NCBI RefSeq assembly: GCF_013408145.1
Contig: NZ_JACBZI010000001.1
Coordinates: 1,347,501-1,411,500, forward strand
DNA: 64,000 bases
Direction of reading: 5' to 3'
DNA from: Nocardioides marinus
GTDB lineage: Bacteria > Actinomycetota > Actinomycetes > Propionibacteriales > Nocardioidaceae
The notes under the pieces were generated by a model, which saw only the letters and a program-made list of their open reading frames with translations, searched no databases and was not told the DNA's origin. Position numbers and translations under genes: made by a program. Positions 35,417 through 44,309 of the stretch are shown one piece after another (position 1 is the first letter of the stretch; each line of letters opens with the position of its first letter).

Positions 35417-36357
35417 CAGTGGGTCACCCCGGTCCAGCTCATGGCCTCGGCCCCGGCGAAGTAGCGACGGGTCACGGCCTCGGTCGCCAGTGCGCAGGTG
35501 CGCTGCAGGCGCTCCATCTCGGTGGGTAGGTCGGTCATCAGCTCCGACAGCGAGCGGTACTCCAGCTCCGCGCGCATCCGGCCCAGCAGTCGCTGGGCCT
35601 CGTTCTGGAACCCGGCGCGGGGGTCGGAGGCCTCCAGGTTGACCAGGCACTGCTCGGCCCGGTTCAGCGAGAAGACCACCGATCGCGGGAAGAGCCGGTC
35701 GAGCATGAGGAACTCCGCCGCCCCGCGCTCGGTCTCGAGCCCGCGGTAGGTGCGCAGGAAGGCCTCGTGGGCGCCGCAGGCCCGCAGGGTGGTGGTCCAC
35801 GGGGCGTCGCTGCCCGCGCTGAGCGAGGCCGTGGCCAGTAGGCGCGAGGTCATGTCGGCCCGCTCCACGCAGCGACCCAGCATCAGGAAGTGCCAGCCCT
35901 CGTCGCGGGTCATGGTGGCGTCGGCGGTGCCGTTGACGAAGGCGGCCCGCTCCCGGACCCACTGGAAGACCCCGGGGGTGCGCATCGCGTGGAAGTGACC
36001 CGAGGGGATCGCGCGGTAGGTGGTGTTGATCGCCTCCCACATCGGCACCGACAGGGTCTCGCGGGCCCGTCTGGCCGACTCGCGGGCCCCGGCGAGGGCG
36101 GCGGCGATCGAGGTCGGGTGCCCGGTGCCGTAGCAGAGCCGGTCGAGGACGAAGGAGACGTCGACGTGGTCGGGCAGCGGCTCGTCGTCGGGCTCGATGC
36201 CCATGATCGAGAGCAGCCCGCGGCAGGTGGTGTCCTCGTCGATCGTGGCGTCCTCGAGCAGCAGCTGGGTCTGCACGTCGAGGATGCGTGCGGTGTCCTC
36301 GGCACGCTCGACGTAGCGGCCGATCCAGAACATCGACTCCGCGATCCGGCTCAGCAC
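35416..36357 (-). CDS. alpha-E domain protein
   Basis: This encodes 313 aa, all-helical, recognised as the alpha-E family by LSRIAESMFWIGRYVERAEDTARILD at the start and DEGWHFLMLGRCVERADMTSRLL in the second half (an internal duplication of the ERAD motif). GTG at 36357 overlaps the end of the ATP-grasp gene by 7 bp. It acts with the ATP-grasp ligase and transglutaminase, probably as a helper or second catalytic subunit. Confidence 0.92.
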   Translation of the reverse strand: MLSRIAESMFWIGRYVERAEDTARILDVQTQLLLEDATIDEDTTCRGLLSIMGIEPDDEPLPDHVDVSFVLDRLCYGTGHPTSIAAALAGARESARRARETLSVPMWEAINTTYRAIPSGHFHAMRTPGVFQWVRERAAFVNGTADATMTRDEGWHFLMLGRCVERADMTSRLLATASLSAGSDAPWTTTLRACGAHEAFLRTYRGLETERGAAEFLMLDRLFPRSVVFSLNRAEQCLVNLEASDPRAGFQNEAQRLLGRMRAELEYRSLSELMTDLPTEMERLQRTCALATEAVTRRYFAGAEAMSWTGVTH

Positions 36358-37994
36358 GGGCGCGCTCCTCTCTGGTCGCGGGCCTGTTGCTGTTGTTGCT
36401 GTTGCTGCTGCTGGGCCGGCTCGGGGCCGTCGACCAGGTCGGGCAGCTGGCTGGGGGCCGGGCCCGGGTCGCGGACCTCGGGCTCGGTGGGCTCGGGCTC
36501 GGTGGGCTCGGGTTCCGGCTCCGGCTCGGGCTCGGGCTCGGGTGGGAGCCCCTCGAGGCTGGGCGGCCCGGCGAGCACCCAGGTGTCCTTGGAGCCGCCG
36601 CCGCGCGAGGAGTTCACGATCAGCTCGCCCTTGGCCAGCGCGACCCGGGTCAGGCCGCCGGGGAGCACCCAGACCCGGTTGCCGTCGTTGACCGCGAAGG
36701 GGCGCAGGTCGACGTGGCGGGGGCCGAGCTCGCCGTCGACGAAGGTCGGGACCGTGGACAGCTGCACGACCGGCTGGGCGATCCACGCCCGCGGGTCGGC
36801 CAGCACCTTCCCGCGCAGCTCGTCGAGCTCGGCCCGCGACGCGCGCGGGCCGATCACGATGCCCTTGCCGCCCGAGCCGTCGACCGGCTTGAGCACCAGC
36901 TCGTCGAGCCGGTCCAGGACCTCCTCACGGGCCTCGGCGTCACCGCAGCGCCAGGTGTCGACGTTGCGCAGCACCGGCTCCTCGTCGAGGTAGTAGCGGA
37001 TCAGGTCGGGCAGGTAGGTGTAGACGAGCTTGTCGTCGGCCACCCCGTTGCCGACCGCGTTGGCCAGGGTCACGTTGCCCGCCCGGGCCGCGTCGATCAT
37101 GCCGGGGCAGCCGAGCATCGAGTCGGCGCGGAAGTGCACCGGGTCGAGGAACTCGTCGTCGACGCGGCGGTAGATCACGTGCACCGGCTCCAGGCCCTTG
37201 GTGGTGCGCATCATCACGCGGCCGCGCCGGCACTCCAGGTCGCGCCCCTCGACCAGCTCCACGCCCATCGTGCGGGCCAGCAGGGCGTGCTCGAAGTAGG
37301 CGCCGTTGTAGACGCCCGGCGTCAGCACCACCACGGTCGGGTCGGTGACACCGGCCGGGGCGGCGGCGCGCAGCGCGGCGAGCAGCCGCTGCGGGTAGCC
37401 GGCGACGGGCCGGATGCGGTGCTGGGCGATGGTCTCGGGCAGGGCGGCGGAGATCGCGCGCCGGTTGGTCATCACGTAGGAGACCCCCGACGGCACCCGC
37501 ACGTTGTCCTCGAGGACGCGGAACTCGCCGGCGTTGTCGCGGATCAGGTCGATGCCGGAGACGTGGACCCGGACGCCGTTCGGCGGCCGCACCCCGGCGG
37601 CCTCGCGGTGGTAGTGCGACGACGTCGTGATCACCCGGCGGGGGATGACGCCGTCGTCGAAGACCTGGCCCGCGTCGTACACGTCGGCGAGGAAGGCCTC
37701 CAGCGTGCGCACCCGCTGCTGGACGCCGCGCTCGATGGTGGTCCAGGTGTCCATCTCGATCACCCGCGGCAGGATGTCGAGCGGGAAGGCCCGCTCCTCG
37801 CCGCCGATGTCGAAGGTGACGCCCTGGTCGAGGTAGGAGGCCTGCAGCGCCTCCACCCGACTGACCAGCTCCGGAGTGCTCATCTCGCGCAGCGAGTGAC
37901 GCAGTCGGCGGTACGGCGGTCGGAGCGCCTGCCCGTCGAACATCTCGTCGTACGCCGCGCCGCTCGACCCGTATCCCTCGAACATGGCCGTCAT
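36351..37994 (-). CDS. circularly permuted ATP-grasp protein with EP-rich/poly-Q tail
   Basis: This encodes 547 aa. The circularly permuted ATP-grasp ligase core spans about residues 1-460: YDEMFDGQALRPPYRRL, PRVIEMDTWTTIERGVQQR, VSYVMTNRRAIS, VVVLTPGVYNGAYFEH, LVYTYLPDLIRYYL and LKPVDGSGGKGIVIGPRAS, the nucleotide-binding loop. After it lies a low-complexity tail: Glu-Pro repeats (36475-36546), then ten consecutive Gln (36384-36413) and a terminal RGARPC. The family normally ends before such a tail. ATG at 37994 is 6 nt after TATGGT, so the operon mRNA may be leaderless. An ATG at 37985 is also possible. Confidence 0.92.
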   Translation of the reverse strand: MTAMFEGYGSSGAAYDEMFDGQALRPPYRRLRHSLREMSTPELVSRVEALQASYLDQGVTFDIGGEERAFPLDILPRVIEMDTWTTIERGVQQRVRTLEAFLADVYDAGQVFDDGVIPRRVITTSSHYHREAAGVRPPNGVRVHVSGIDLIRDNAGEFRVLEDNVRVPSGVSYVMTNRRAISAALPETIAQHRIRPVAGYPQRLLAALRAAAPAGVTDPTVVVLTPGVYNGAYFEHALLARTMGVELVEGRDLECRRGRVMMRTTKGLEPVHVIYRRVDDEFLDPVHFRADSMLGCPGMIDAARAGNVTLANAVGNGVADDKLVYTYLPDLIRYYLDEEPVLRNVDTWRCGDAEAREEVLDRLDELVLKPVDGSGGKGIVIGPRASRAELDELRGKVLADPRAWIAQPVVQLSTVPTFVDGELGPRHVDLRPFAVNDGNRVWVLPGGLTRVALAKGELIVNSSRGGGSKDTWVLAGPPSLEGLPPEPEPEPEPEPEPTEPEPTEPEVRDPGPAPSQLPDLVDGPEPAQQQQQQQQQQARDQRGARPC

Positions 37995-38000
37995 GCCCGG

Positions 38001-38006
38001 ACCATA
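38001..38006 (-). promoter_or_regulatory. -10 box TATGGT for ATP-grasp operon
   Basis: TATGGT on the minus strand is exactly 6 nt before the ATG at 37994. It is the same hexamer and spacing as at 32605-32610. Confidence 0.55.
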
Positions 38007-38034
38007 CCCAGGTCCGAGTTACGCGAACGTTGCG

Positions 38035-38889
38035 TCAGGGGTGAGTCAGGACCTCGGCGCCGTCCGCGGTGACCAGCAGCGTGTGCTCGAACTGCGCCGA
38101 GGGACGACGGTCCCTGGTGACGGCCGTCCACCCGTCGTCCCACATCTCCCACTCGTGGGTGCCGAGGTTGAGCATCGGCTCGATCGTGAAGGTCATGCCG
38201 ACCTCGATCAGGTCGTCGTAGTCGGGGTCGTCGTAGTGCGGCACGACCAGGCCGGAGTGGAAGTGGGTGCCGATGCCGTGCCCGGTGAACTCGCGGACGA
38301 CGCCGTACCCGTGACGCTTGGCGAACGCCTCGATGACCCGGCCGACGACGTTGATGCGGCGACCCGGCTTGACCGCCCGGATGCCGCGGTCCAGCGCCTC
38401 GCGGGTGTGCTCGACCAGGGCGCGCGTCTGCGGGGCGACGTCGCCGGCCAGGAAGGTGGCGTTGGTGTCGCCGTGCACGCCGTCGAGGTAGGCGGTGATG
38501 TCGATGTTGACGATGTCGCCGTCCTGCACGACCCGGCTGTCGGGGATGCCGTGGCACACGACCTCGTTGACGCTGCTGCACAGCGACTTCGGGAAGCCGC
38601 GGTAGCCCAGCGTGGAGGGGTAGGCGCCGTGGTCGCAGAGGAACTCGTGGCCGATGCGGTCCAGCTCGTCGGTCGTCACGCCCGGTACGACGTGGCGGCC
38701 GACCTCCTCGCGGGCCCGCGCGGCGAGGCGGCACGCGGCGCGCATCCGCTCGATGGTCTCGGCGTCCTTGACCTCCGAGCCCTCGAAGCGCGCGGGCGCC
38801 GGCTTGTCGACGTACTCCGGGCGCACGATGTGCGCGGGGACGGGGCGCCGGGGGGAGACGGCGGCGGGCTGCACGGTCGCGGTGGTCAC
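38035..38889 (-). CDS. map: methionine aminopeptidase type I
   Basis: This encodes 284 aa. It removes the starting Met from new proteins. The five metal ligands are visible: Asp in [11 protein letters not shown], Asp in HGDTNATF, His in [11 protein letters not shown], Glu in TFTIEPML and Glu in AQFEHTLLV. It has an N-terminal extension of about 40 residues ([20 protein letters not shown]) typical of actinobacterial MetAP with an SH3-binding-like Pro region. GTG at 38889 is 8 nt after TAGACT and lacks an RBS. Confidence 0.95.
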   Translation of the reverse strand: MTTATVQPAAVSPRRPVPAHIVRPEYVDKPAPARFEGSEVKDAETIERMRAACRLAARAREEVGRHVVPGVTTDELDRIGHEFLCDHGAYPSTLGYRGFPKSLCSSVNEVVCHGIPDSRVVQDGDIVNIDITAYLDGVHGDTNATFLAGDVAPQTRALVEHTREALDRGIRAVKPGRRINVVGRVIEAFAKRHGYGVVREFTGHGIGTHFHSGLVVPHYDDPDYDDLIEVGMTFTIEPMLNLGTHEWEMWDDGWTAVTRDRRPSAQFEHTLLVTADGAEVLTHP

Positions 38890-38897
38890 GTCCGACG

Positions 38898-38903
38898 AGT
38901 CTA
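38898..38903 (-). promoter_or_regulatory. -10 box TAGACT before map
   Basis: TAGACT on the minus strand is 8 nt before the GTG at 38889. It faces the TACGGT of the divergent gene. Confidence 0.45.
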
Positions 38904-38915
38904 GGCCGCGGGCGG

Positions 38916-38921
38916 TACGGT
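38916..38921 (+). promoter_or_regulatory. -10 box TACGGT, leaderless start of 38928 gene
   Basis: TACGGT is 6 nt before the ATG at 38928, with no RBS. It is part of a 38-bp divergent region with map. Confidence 0.5.
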
Positions 38922-38927
38922 CGCCCC

Positions 38928-39134
38928 ATGGCCGACGGAGGCAAGCCCGACCAGTTCTGGTACTGCGTGAAGCACCAGCGCGTGGAGACCGTGGACGACC
39001 TGTGCCCGGCCAAGCACCGGCTGGGTCCCTACGACTCCCGCGAGGAGGCCGCGCGCGCCCTCGAGATCGCCGAGGAGCGCAACGAGCAGTGGGACTCCGC
39101 CGAGGACGACTGGGACGCCGTCGAGGAGGACTGA
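38928..39134 (+). CDS. small conserved acidic protein
   Basis: This encodes 68 aa. It opens with [15 protein letters not shown] and [16 protein letters not shown], giving two Cys/His pairs (C-x2-H and C-x2-H) that could hold a metal. A helical stretch [13 protein letters not shown] and an acidic tail follow. It looks like a small actinobacterial family next to map. I do not know its function. The next gene begins 7 bp after its stop, so they are probably co-transcribed. Confidence 0.75.
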   Translation: MADGGKPDQFWYCVKHQRVETVDDLCPAKHRLGPYDSREEAARALEIAEERNEQWDSAEDDWDAVEED

Positions 39135-39141
39135 GGCGTCC

Positions 39142-39426
39142 GTGGCGTTCTTCACCCGCACACGCCGCTACCGCCGCTCGGACGTCTCGCCGTGGCCGTT
39201 CGTCGGCCTGGTGGGCCTCGCGGCCTGCTTCTTCCTGTACGCCGCCTCGGGCCCGTTCACGCCGTGGTGGGCGCAGACGCTGCTGCTGCTCCTCTGGCTG
39301 GTCGCCACGGTGCGCGCGGTCGGCTGGTGGTCCGAGCGCCCGACGTGGGTGGCCTGGGCGCCCGTCGTGTGCCTGGTGGTGTGGTTCGTGGTGATCTGGG
39401 CCGGCGCCGCGTGGTGGGGCTGGTGA
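39142..39426 (+). CDS. small membrane protein
   Basis: This encodes 94 aa. It has a basic head ([10 protein letters not shown]), then three hydrophobic segments ([58 protein letters not shown]), Trp-rich. GTG start at 39142. I do not recognise a family. It is likely in one transcript with the 68-aa protein. The stop is 4 bp from the converging CorC-like gene. Confidence 0.7.
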   Translation: MAFFTRTRRYRRSDVSPWPFVGLVGLAACFFLYAASGPFTPWWAQTLLLLLWLVATVRAVGWWSERPTWVAWAPVVCLVVWFVVIWAGAAWWGW

Positions 39427-39430
39427 CCGG

Positions 39431-40708
39431 CTAGCTGCCCTCGCCCGGCTCCGGCTGCCCGGCCTCGAGCCGGACGCGGGTGATGCGGTGCCCGTCGACC
39501 TCGGTGACCAGCAGGGCGTGCTCGTCGTCGACCTCGACCCGGTCACCCACCGCGGCGACGCGGCCGAGCCGGTGCAGGACGAAGCCGGCCGCCGTCTCGT
39601 AGGGGCCGTCCTCGAGCGCCACGCCGGTGGCCTCGGCGAACTCCTCGATCGTGAGGCCCGCGGCGATGCCGGCGGACTCCGCGGCTTCGGGCGGGTCGTA
39701 CTCGTCCTCGATCTCGCCGACGAGCTCCTCCACGAGGTCCTCGAGGGTCACGATCCCGTCGGTGCCGCCGTACTCGTCGACGACGACGGCGATGTGGGTG
39801 CGGGCGCGCCGCATCGCGGTGAGCGTCGGCAGCACCCGGTTGGTCCGCGGCAGGAAGACGATCGGGCGGGCCAGGTCGGCCACCGGGGTCGCCGGGTCGA
39901 CCTCCAGCAGGTCGCGGACGTGGAGGAACCCGAGCACGTCGTCGGCACCTTCGCCGACCACCGGGTAGCGGGAGTAGGGGCTGGTGCGGACCTGCTCGAC
40001 GACGTCGGCCACCCGCGCCCGCCCGGGCAGGGTCAGGACGTCGGCGCGCGGGCGCATGACCTCGCGCAGGCTGCGGTCGCCGGCGTCGAAGACGTCGGTG
40101 AGGATGGCGCGCTCGGAGTCCCCGAGGCCCTCGTGCTGGTCGACGAGGTAGCGCAGCTCCTCGTCGGTCATGTCCTCCGACGTCGCGTGGGGGTCACCGC
40201 CGAGCAGGCGGACCACGGCGTTGGTGGAGACCGAGAGGAACCACACGACCGGCCGCATCAGCGTCGCGAAGCGGTCCAGCGGTGGACCCACCAGGAGCGC
40301 CATGCCCGCGGAGCGCTGCAGGGCGATCCGCTTGGGCACCAGCTCCCCGAGCACCAGCGAGAGGTAGGCGATCAGCAGCGTCAGCAGCACCAGCGCCAGG
40401 GTGTCGGCCAGGTCGTCGGCGAGGCCGAGCCGCGCCAGGAGCGGGGCGACGTCCGGGGCGAGCGTGGAGGCGCCGTACGCCGCGGAGAAGAAGCCGGCCA
40501 CGGTGACGCCGATCTGCACGGCGGCCAGGAACCGGTTGGGGTCGCGGGCGACGGCGGCGACCCGCGCGCCGCGGCCCCCGCGCTTCTGGAGCTGGTCGAG
40601 CTGGCCCTCGCGCAGGGAGACCAGCGCGAGCTCGGTGCCGGCGAAGACGCCGCCGACGAGAACGAAGAGCAGGACCAGGCCGAGGTTGACCAGGGTCTGG
40701 ATGTCCAT
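39431..40708 (-). CDS. CorC/HlyC-type hemolysin family membrane protein
   Basis: This encodes 425 aa. The order is a DUF21 (CNNM) membrane domain with about four helices ([25 protein letters not shown] through [19 protein letters not shown]), two CBS domains ([13 protein letters not shown]... and [14 protein letters not shown]...[26 protein letters not shown]) and a C-terminal CorC_HlyC domain ([18 protein letters not shown]). Relatives are Mg2+/Co2+ transporters or regulators. ATG at 40708 begins the first helix; an upstream extension in frame is less likely. Confidence 0.92.
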   Translation of the reverse strand: MDIQTLVNLGLVLLFVLVGGVFAGTELALVSLREGQLDQLQKRGGRGARVAAVARDPNRFLAAVQIGVTVAGFFSAAYGASTLAPDVAPLLARLGLADDLADTLALVLLTLLIAYLSLVLGELVPKRIALQRSAGMALLVGPPLDRFATLMRPVVWFLSVSTNAVVRLLGGDPHATSEDMTDEELRYLVDQHEGLGDSERAILTDVFDAGDRSLREVMRPRADVLTLPGRARVADVVEQVRTSPYSRYPVVGEGADDVLGFLHVRDLLEVDPATPVADLARPIVFLPRTNRVLPTLTAMRRARTHIAVVVDEYGGTDGIVTLEDLVEELVGEIEDEYDPPEAAESAGIAAGLTIEEFAEATGVALEDGPYETAAGFVLHRLGRVAAVGDRVEVDDEHALLVTEVDGHRITRVRLEAGQPEPGEGS

Positions 40709-40808
40709 CCGGGCGCTCGGGCCCCTTCCGTGCGAGGGGTGGGCCCTCAGGATGCCGGAACGGGCCAACCGTCGCCGCGCGGGGCGGGCGACGGCGACGG
40801 GTGCCGGG

Positions 40809-42002
40809 TCAGCGCGGGCTGACCCGGAGGATCTCGTCCTGCCCGTCGCCGTTGTCGGTGAGCACCAGCAGGTCGTGCTCCGGCCCGTCGACCACCTGTC
40901 GGATGCGGCCGTGCTGACGCAGCTCGTCGGGGGTGCGCACGCGCTTGAGCCGGCCCCGGTCGTCGAACTTCATGAACAGCACGCGCTGGTCCTTCAGGAC
41001 CGCCACGGCCAGGGTGCCGCGCAGGGCGCCCCACTTCTTGCCGACGACGAAGGTCGCGCCACCGGGCGCCACCGTCGGGTCGCCGGAGGACCAGCGGGCC
41101 TCGCGCTGCCTGCCGGGCAGCGACTGGTCGGTCATCGGCACGGACTCGTCGTAGCCGGGCACCGGGTGCCAGCCGTAGTCACCGCCCTTGACCAGCTTGT
41201 TGACCTCGTCGTCGCGGTAGCTGCCGTGCTCGACCGACCACAGGGAGCCGTCGGCGCGCTGGGCGAGGCCCTGCACGTTGCGATGGCCGTAGGTGAGGAC
41301 GTATCGCTGCTTCTTGGTGCTCGCCTCGACGAAGGGGTTCTTCGGCCACGGGTCGCCGGTGCGGCGGTCCAGGCGCAGCACCTTGCCGCCCAGCGAGGTG
41401 AGGTCGCGGGGGTTGCTGCCGACCGCGGCGTCGCCGGTGCCGACGAGCAGCGAGCCGTCGCGGGCGACCAGCAGGCGACAGCCGCCGTGGCGGCCGGAGG
41501 TCGCGGGCAGGCCCTTGAGCAGCACGCCGCGGCGCTTCGCCTTGGTGCCGCTCTCGTCGAGCCTCCACGAGACCACGCGCACGTCGTGCCCGCCGTCCTT
41601 GGTGGTGGCGCCCTGGCAGGTCCAGAAGCGGCCGTTGCGGCGTACCTTCGGGTCCACCGCGAGGCCCATCAGCCCGGTCTCCCCGGAGACCCAGACGGAC
41701 TCCGAGGGGAAGTCCACGCGGCGTACGTCGCCGTCCTCCCAGATCGACACCGTGGCCCGGTCGCGCTCGGTGAGCAGCAGGCGTCCACCGCCGATGGGCT
41801 GGACGTCCCAGGGGTGGTCGAGACCGTCGGCGATCACCTCGACGTCGAGCCCTGGCACGGCCCGACCACCCTCCGGGCGACTGCCTGCGGTCGCGTCGGC
41901 GGTCCCCGGCTCGGAGGCCGTCGAGCACGCCGCGCCGGTCAGGGCCAGCGGCGCGAGCAGCGAGGCGAGGGGGAGCAGGATCGGTCGACGCAGGGCCCTC
42001 AT
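40809..42002 (-). CDS. PQQ-type sugar dehydrogenase (GSDH family) lipoprotein
   Basis: This encodes 397 aa. A lipobox LTGAACSTA (Cys near 26) follows a hydrophobic signal, so it is anchored outside. The six-bladed propeller of the glucose/sorbosone dehydrogenase family is recognised by GLDHPWDVQPIGGGRLLLTER, SGETGLMGLAVDPK, HGGCRLLVARDGSLLVGTGD, YGHRNVQGLAQRADGSLWSVEHG and the closing KFDDRGRLKRVRTPDEL. It oxidises sugars or related substrates, probably with PQQ. No PQQ biosynthesis genes are here. TACCGT lies 6 nt before the ATG. Confidence 0.92.
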   Translation of the reverse strand: MRALRRPILLPLASLLAPLALTGAACSTASEPGTADATAGSRPEGGRAVPGLDVEVIADGLDHPWDVQPIGGGRLLLTERDRATVSIWEDGDVRRVDFPSESVWVSGETGLMGLAVDPKVRRNGRFWTCQGATTKDGGHDVRVVSWRLDESGTKAKRRGVLLKGLPATSGRHGGCRLLVARDGSLLVGTGDAAVGSNPRDLTSLGGKVLRLDRRTGDPWPKNPFVEASTKKQRYVLTYGHRNVQGLAQRADGSLWSVEHGSYRDDEVNKLVKGGDYGWHPVPGYDESVPMTDQSLPGRQREARWSSGDPTVAPGGATFVVGKKWGALRGTLAVAVLKDQRVLFMKFDDRGRLKRVRTPDELRQHGRIRQVVDGPEHDLLVLTDNGDGQDEILRVSPR

Positions 42003-42008
42003 GGCCCC

Positions 42009-42014
42009 ACGGTA
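42009..42014 (-). promoter_or_regulatory. -10 box TACCGT, leaderless start of PQQ dehydrogenase gene
   Basis: TACCGT on the minus strand is 6 nt before the ATG at 42002, with no RBS between. Confidence 0.55.
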
Positions 42015-42189
42015 GGTCTGTTACCGAAACGTGGTGCTCACCTGCCCGAGGTGTGCACGCAACGTGGTCGGCGCGTGAACGGGGCCCGCGTAGCGTTCAG
42101 GTCACTGGACAGCGACACCGCAGCGGCACCGCCGCTGCACACCGACGGCGGGCCGGATGTGGGGACACCGGCTCGACGAACGGGGGGCA

Positions 42190-42242
42190 ACGACGAGGCC
42201 GTCCGCCGCGCATGGGGGCGCAGGCGGACGGCCTCTCGTCGT
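42190..42242 (-). terminator. large hairpin after panB
   Basis: ACGACGAGGCCGTCCGCC pairs with GGCGGACGGCCTCTCGTCGT, an 18-bp stem with a 2-base bulge and a 15-base loop. It begins 30 bp beyond the panB stop. It has no T-run but is very stable. The rest of the 42003-42271 gap holds nothing I recognise. Confidence 0.65.
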
Positions 42243-42271
42243 GTCCCGGGGACTGCTCGGGACGGTGCGTC

Positions 42272-43123
42272 CTAGAAGGTGTGCTCGGGGCCGGGGAACG
42301 TCCCCGCCTTCACGTCCTCGGCGTAGGCGCGGGCGCCGTCGAGGAGCACCTGGTGGACGTCGGCGTACTGCTTGACGAAGCGAGCCATCCGTCCGGTCCT
42401 CAGGCCGAAGGCGTCCTGCCAGACCAGCACCTGACCGTCGCAGCCGTTGCCGGCGCCGATGCCGATGGTGGGGATGGTCAGCTCCCGGCTGATCTCGGCG
42501 GCGACGTCGCCGGGCACCATCTCCATGACGACGGCGAACGCGCCGGCCGCCTCGATCGCCTTGGCGTCGCGCTTGACCCGCTCGGCGGTGTCGCCGCGGC
42601 CCTGGACGCGGTAGCCGCCCAGCGCGTGCTCGGACTGCGGGGTGAAGCCGATGTGCGCCATCACCGGGATGCCGCCCTGGGTGAGCTTCTCGATGACCGG
42701 GACCATCTCGGCGCCGCCCTCGAGCTTCACGCAGTGGGCGCCGGCCTCCTTCATGAAGCGCACGGCGGTGAGGTAGGCCTGCTCCGGTGAGGCCTGGTAG
42801 GAGCCGAAGGGCAGGTCGCCGACCACCATCGCCCTGGTTGCCGCGCGGGCGACGGCGCGGGTCAGCGGCAGCAGCTCGTCGACGGTGATGGGCAGCGAGG
42901 TCTCGTTGCCGAGCACGTTGTTGGAGGCGGAGTCGCCGACGAGCAGCAGGTCGATGCCGGCCTCGTCGAAGGTCGCGGCGGTGAACATGTCGTACGCCGT
43001 GAGCATGGTGATCTTCTCGCCGCGCTCCTTCATCTCCCGGAGGTGATGGGTGCGGATCCGCTTGCGGGGCGCTGCCTGGGCCGCAGCCCCCGAGCCGTAG
43101 GGCGCGGTCTCTTCGTTGCTCAT
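42272..43123 (-). CDS. panB: 3-methyl-2-oxobutanoate hydroxymethyltransferase
   Basis: This encodes 283 aa. It is the first step of pantothenate (vitamin B5/CoA) synthesis, adding a hydroxymethyl group from methylene-THF to ketoisovalerate. Markers are KITMLTAYDMFTAATFDEAG, LLLVGDSASNNVLG (metal Asp), VVGDLPFGSYQAS, VKLEGGAEM, HIGFTPQSEHALGGYRVQG (metal His, Gly), VVMEMVPGDVAAEIS and GIGAGNGCDGQVLVWQD. ATG at 43123 with GAGGAGC upstream. It is followed by the strong hairpin at 42190-42242. Confidence 0.96.
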   Translation of the reverse strand: MSNEETAPYGSGAAAQAAPRKRIRTHHLREMKERGEKITMLTAYDMFTAATFDEAGIDLLLVGDSASNNVLGNETSLPITVDELLPLTRAVARAATRAMVVGDLPFGSYQASPEQAYLTAVRFMKEAGAHCVKLEGGAEMVPVIEKLTQGGIPVMAHIGFTPQSEHALGGYRVQGRGDTAERVKRDAKAIEAAGAFAVVMEMVPGDVAAEISRELTIPTIGIGAGNGCDGQVLVWQDAFGLRTGRMARFVKQYADVHQVLLDGARAYAEDVKAGTFPGPEHTF

Positions 43124-43301
43124 CCTCGAGCTCCTCGGTGTGACATCTCGAGGCTCCCTTGCTGGAGTCCCCGGACTGCCATCCAGGCTAGGCCCGCTGG
43201 TCGCTCACGGCACCTGTGGTGGTGGTCACGTGACAGACTTGTCGCGACTGGCGCCGCTGGGTGGGGCGGGCGCCGACGACGTGCGGTGAGGACGAGGGCT
43301 G

Positions 43302-44150
43302 ATGGGGGAGCGCGCACGGCGGCGCCGCGCCGCCCGCGAGATGGCGCGCCGGATGGCCGAGCTCGACCGGCTGGACCGCGAGTACGGCCTCGGTGCCATG
43401 CCGACGTCCTCGAGCCGTCCCCGCCGCGAGCGCAAGCCCCACGGTCCGGTGCTCCCGGGGCTGCTGATCACCGCGCTGCTGCTGGCCGGCATCGTCGCCT
43501 GGTCGCCTGCGGAGAACATGGAGTCGTTGCGCCGTCTGGTCGGGATCGGTGACGAGCGGCTCGGTGTCCTGCCGGAGACCGAGTTCGGCCAGGGCAGCTT
43601 CTCGTTCCTCCAGCTGCAGCGCGGCGGGGACGAGCCGGTCGGCTACGACCCGTGCCGCGTCATCGAGGTCGTGGTCAACCCCGCGGGCGCGCCCGACGAC
43701 TACGACGAGCTCGTCGACACCGGCCTGGCCCGTACCGGCGCCGCCACCGGCCTGGTCTTCGAGCGCGTCGGCCTCACCGACGACCGCGACGTCCTCGTCG
43801 GCCCCTTCGCCCGTCGCCGCCCGGTCCTCATCGCCTGGGCGCTGCCCGACGAGGTCCCCGAGCTCGCCGGCGACGTCGCCGGCATCGGCGGCAGCGTCGC
43901 CACCGGCGCTCCCGGCCGCCTGCGCTACGTCACCGGCCGCGTCGTGCTCGACCAGGAGCTGTTCGCCGGCTTCGGTCCCCGCGAGACCCCCTTCGCCCAG
44001 GCGATCGTCGACCACGAGCTCGCCCACGTCGTCGGGCTCGGCCACGTCGACGACCCCGGCGAGCTGATGTACGACGACAACCTCGGCCGCACCACTTACG
44101 GCCCGGGTGACCGCGAGGGGCTCGCGCGGTTGGGGGCCATCAGCTGCTGA
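43302..44150 (+). CDS. membrane-anchored zinc metalloprotease, matrixin-like
   Basis: This encodes 282 aa. It has a basic coil-like head (RARRRRAAREMARRMAELD), one transmembrane segment about residues 48-66 (VLPGLLITALLLAGIVAW), then an outside domain ending in the zinc motif VDHELAHVVGLGHVDDPGELM, the HExxHxxGxxH pattern of metzincins with a Met about 7 residues after the third His. The region before (GYDPCRVIEVVVNPAGAP) resembles the start of a predicted matrixin domain. The family in actinobacteria is uncharacterised. The substrate is unknown. Confidence 0.85.
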   Translation: MGERARRRRAAREMARRMAELDRLDREYGLGAMPTSSSRPRRERKPHGPVLPGLLITALLLAGIVAWSPAENMESLRRLVGIGDERLGVLPETEFGQGSFSFLQLQRGGDEPVGYDPCRVIEVVVNPAGAPDDYDELVDTGLARTGAATGLVFERVGLTDDRDVLVGPFARRRPVLIAWALPDEVPELAGDVAGIGGSVATGAPGRLRYVTGRVVLDQELFAGFGPRETPFAQAIVDHELAHVVGLGHVDDPGELMYDDNLGRTTYGPGDREGLARLGAISC

Positions 44151-44309
44151 GACTCGTCGCGAAAGGCGGACCGAAGCCGCCGGGACGCACGTTTCCGTGG
44201 CGTCGCCAGGCGGGCGGGCGCAGTGCGTCGCGTTGTTCGGTCCGTCCTCTGACGCCGACGTACGGATCAGGCATCGCGCGCCCTTGTCGGCCAGGCAGCG
44301 CACCCGACC

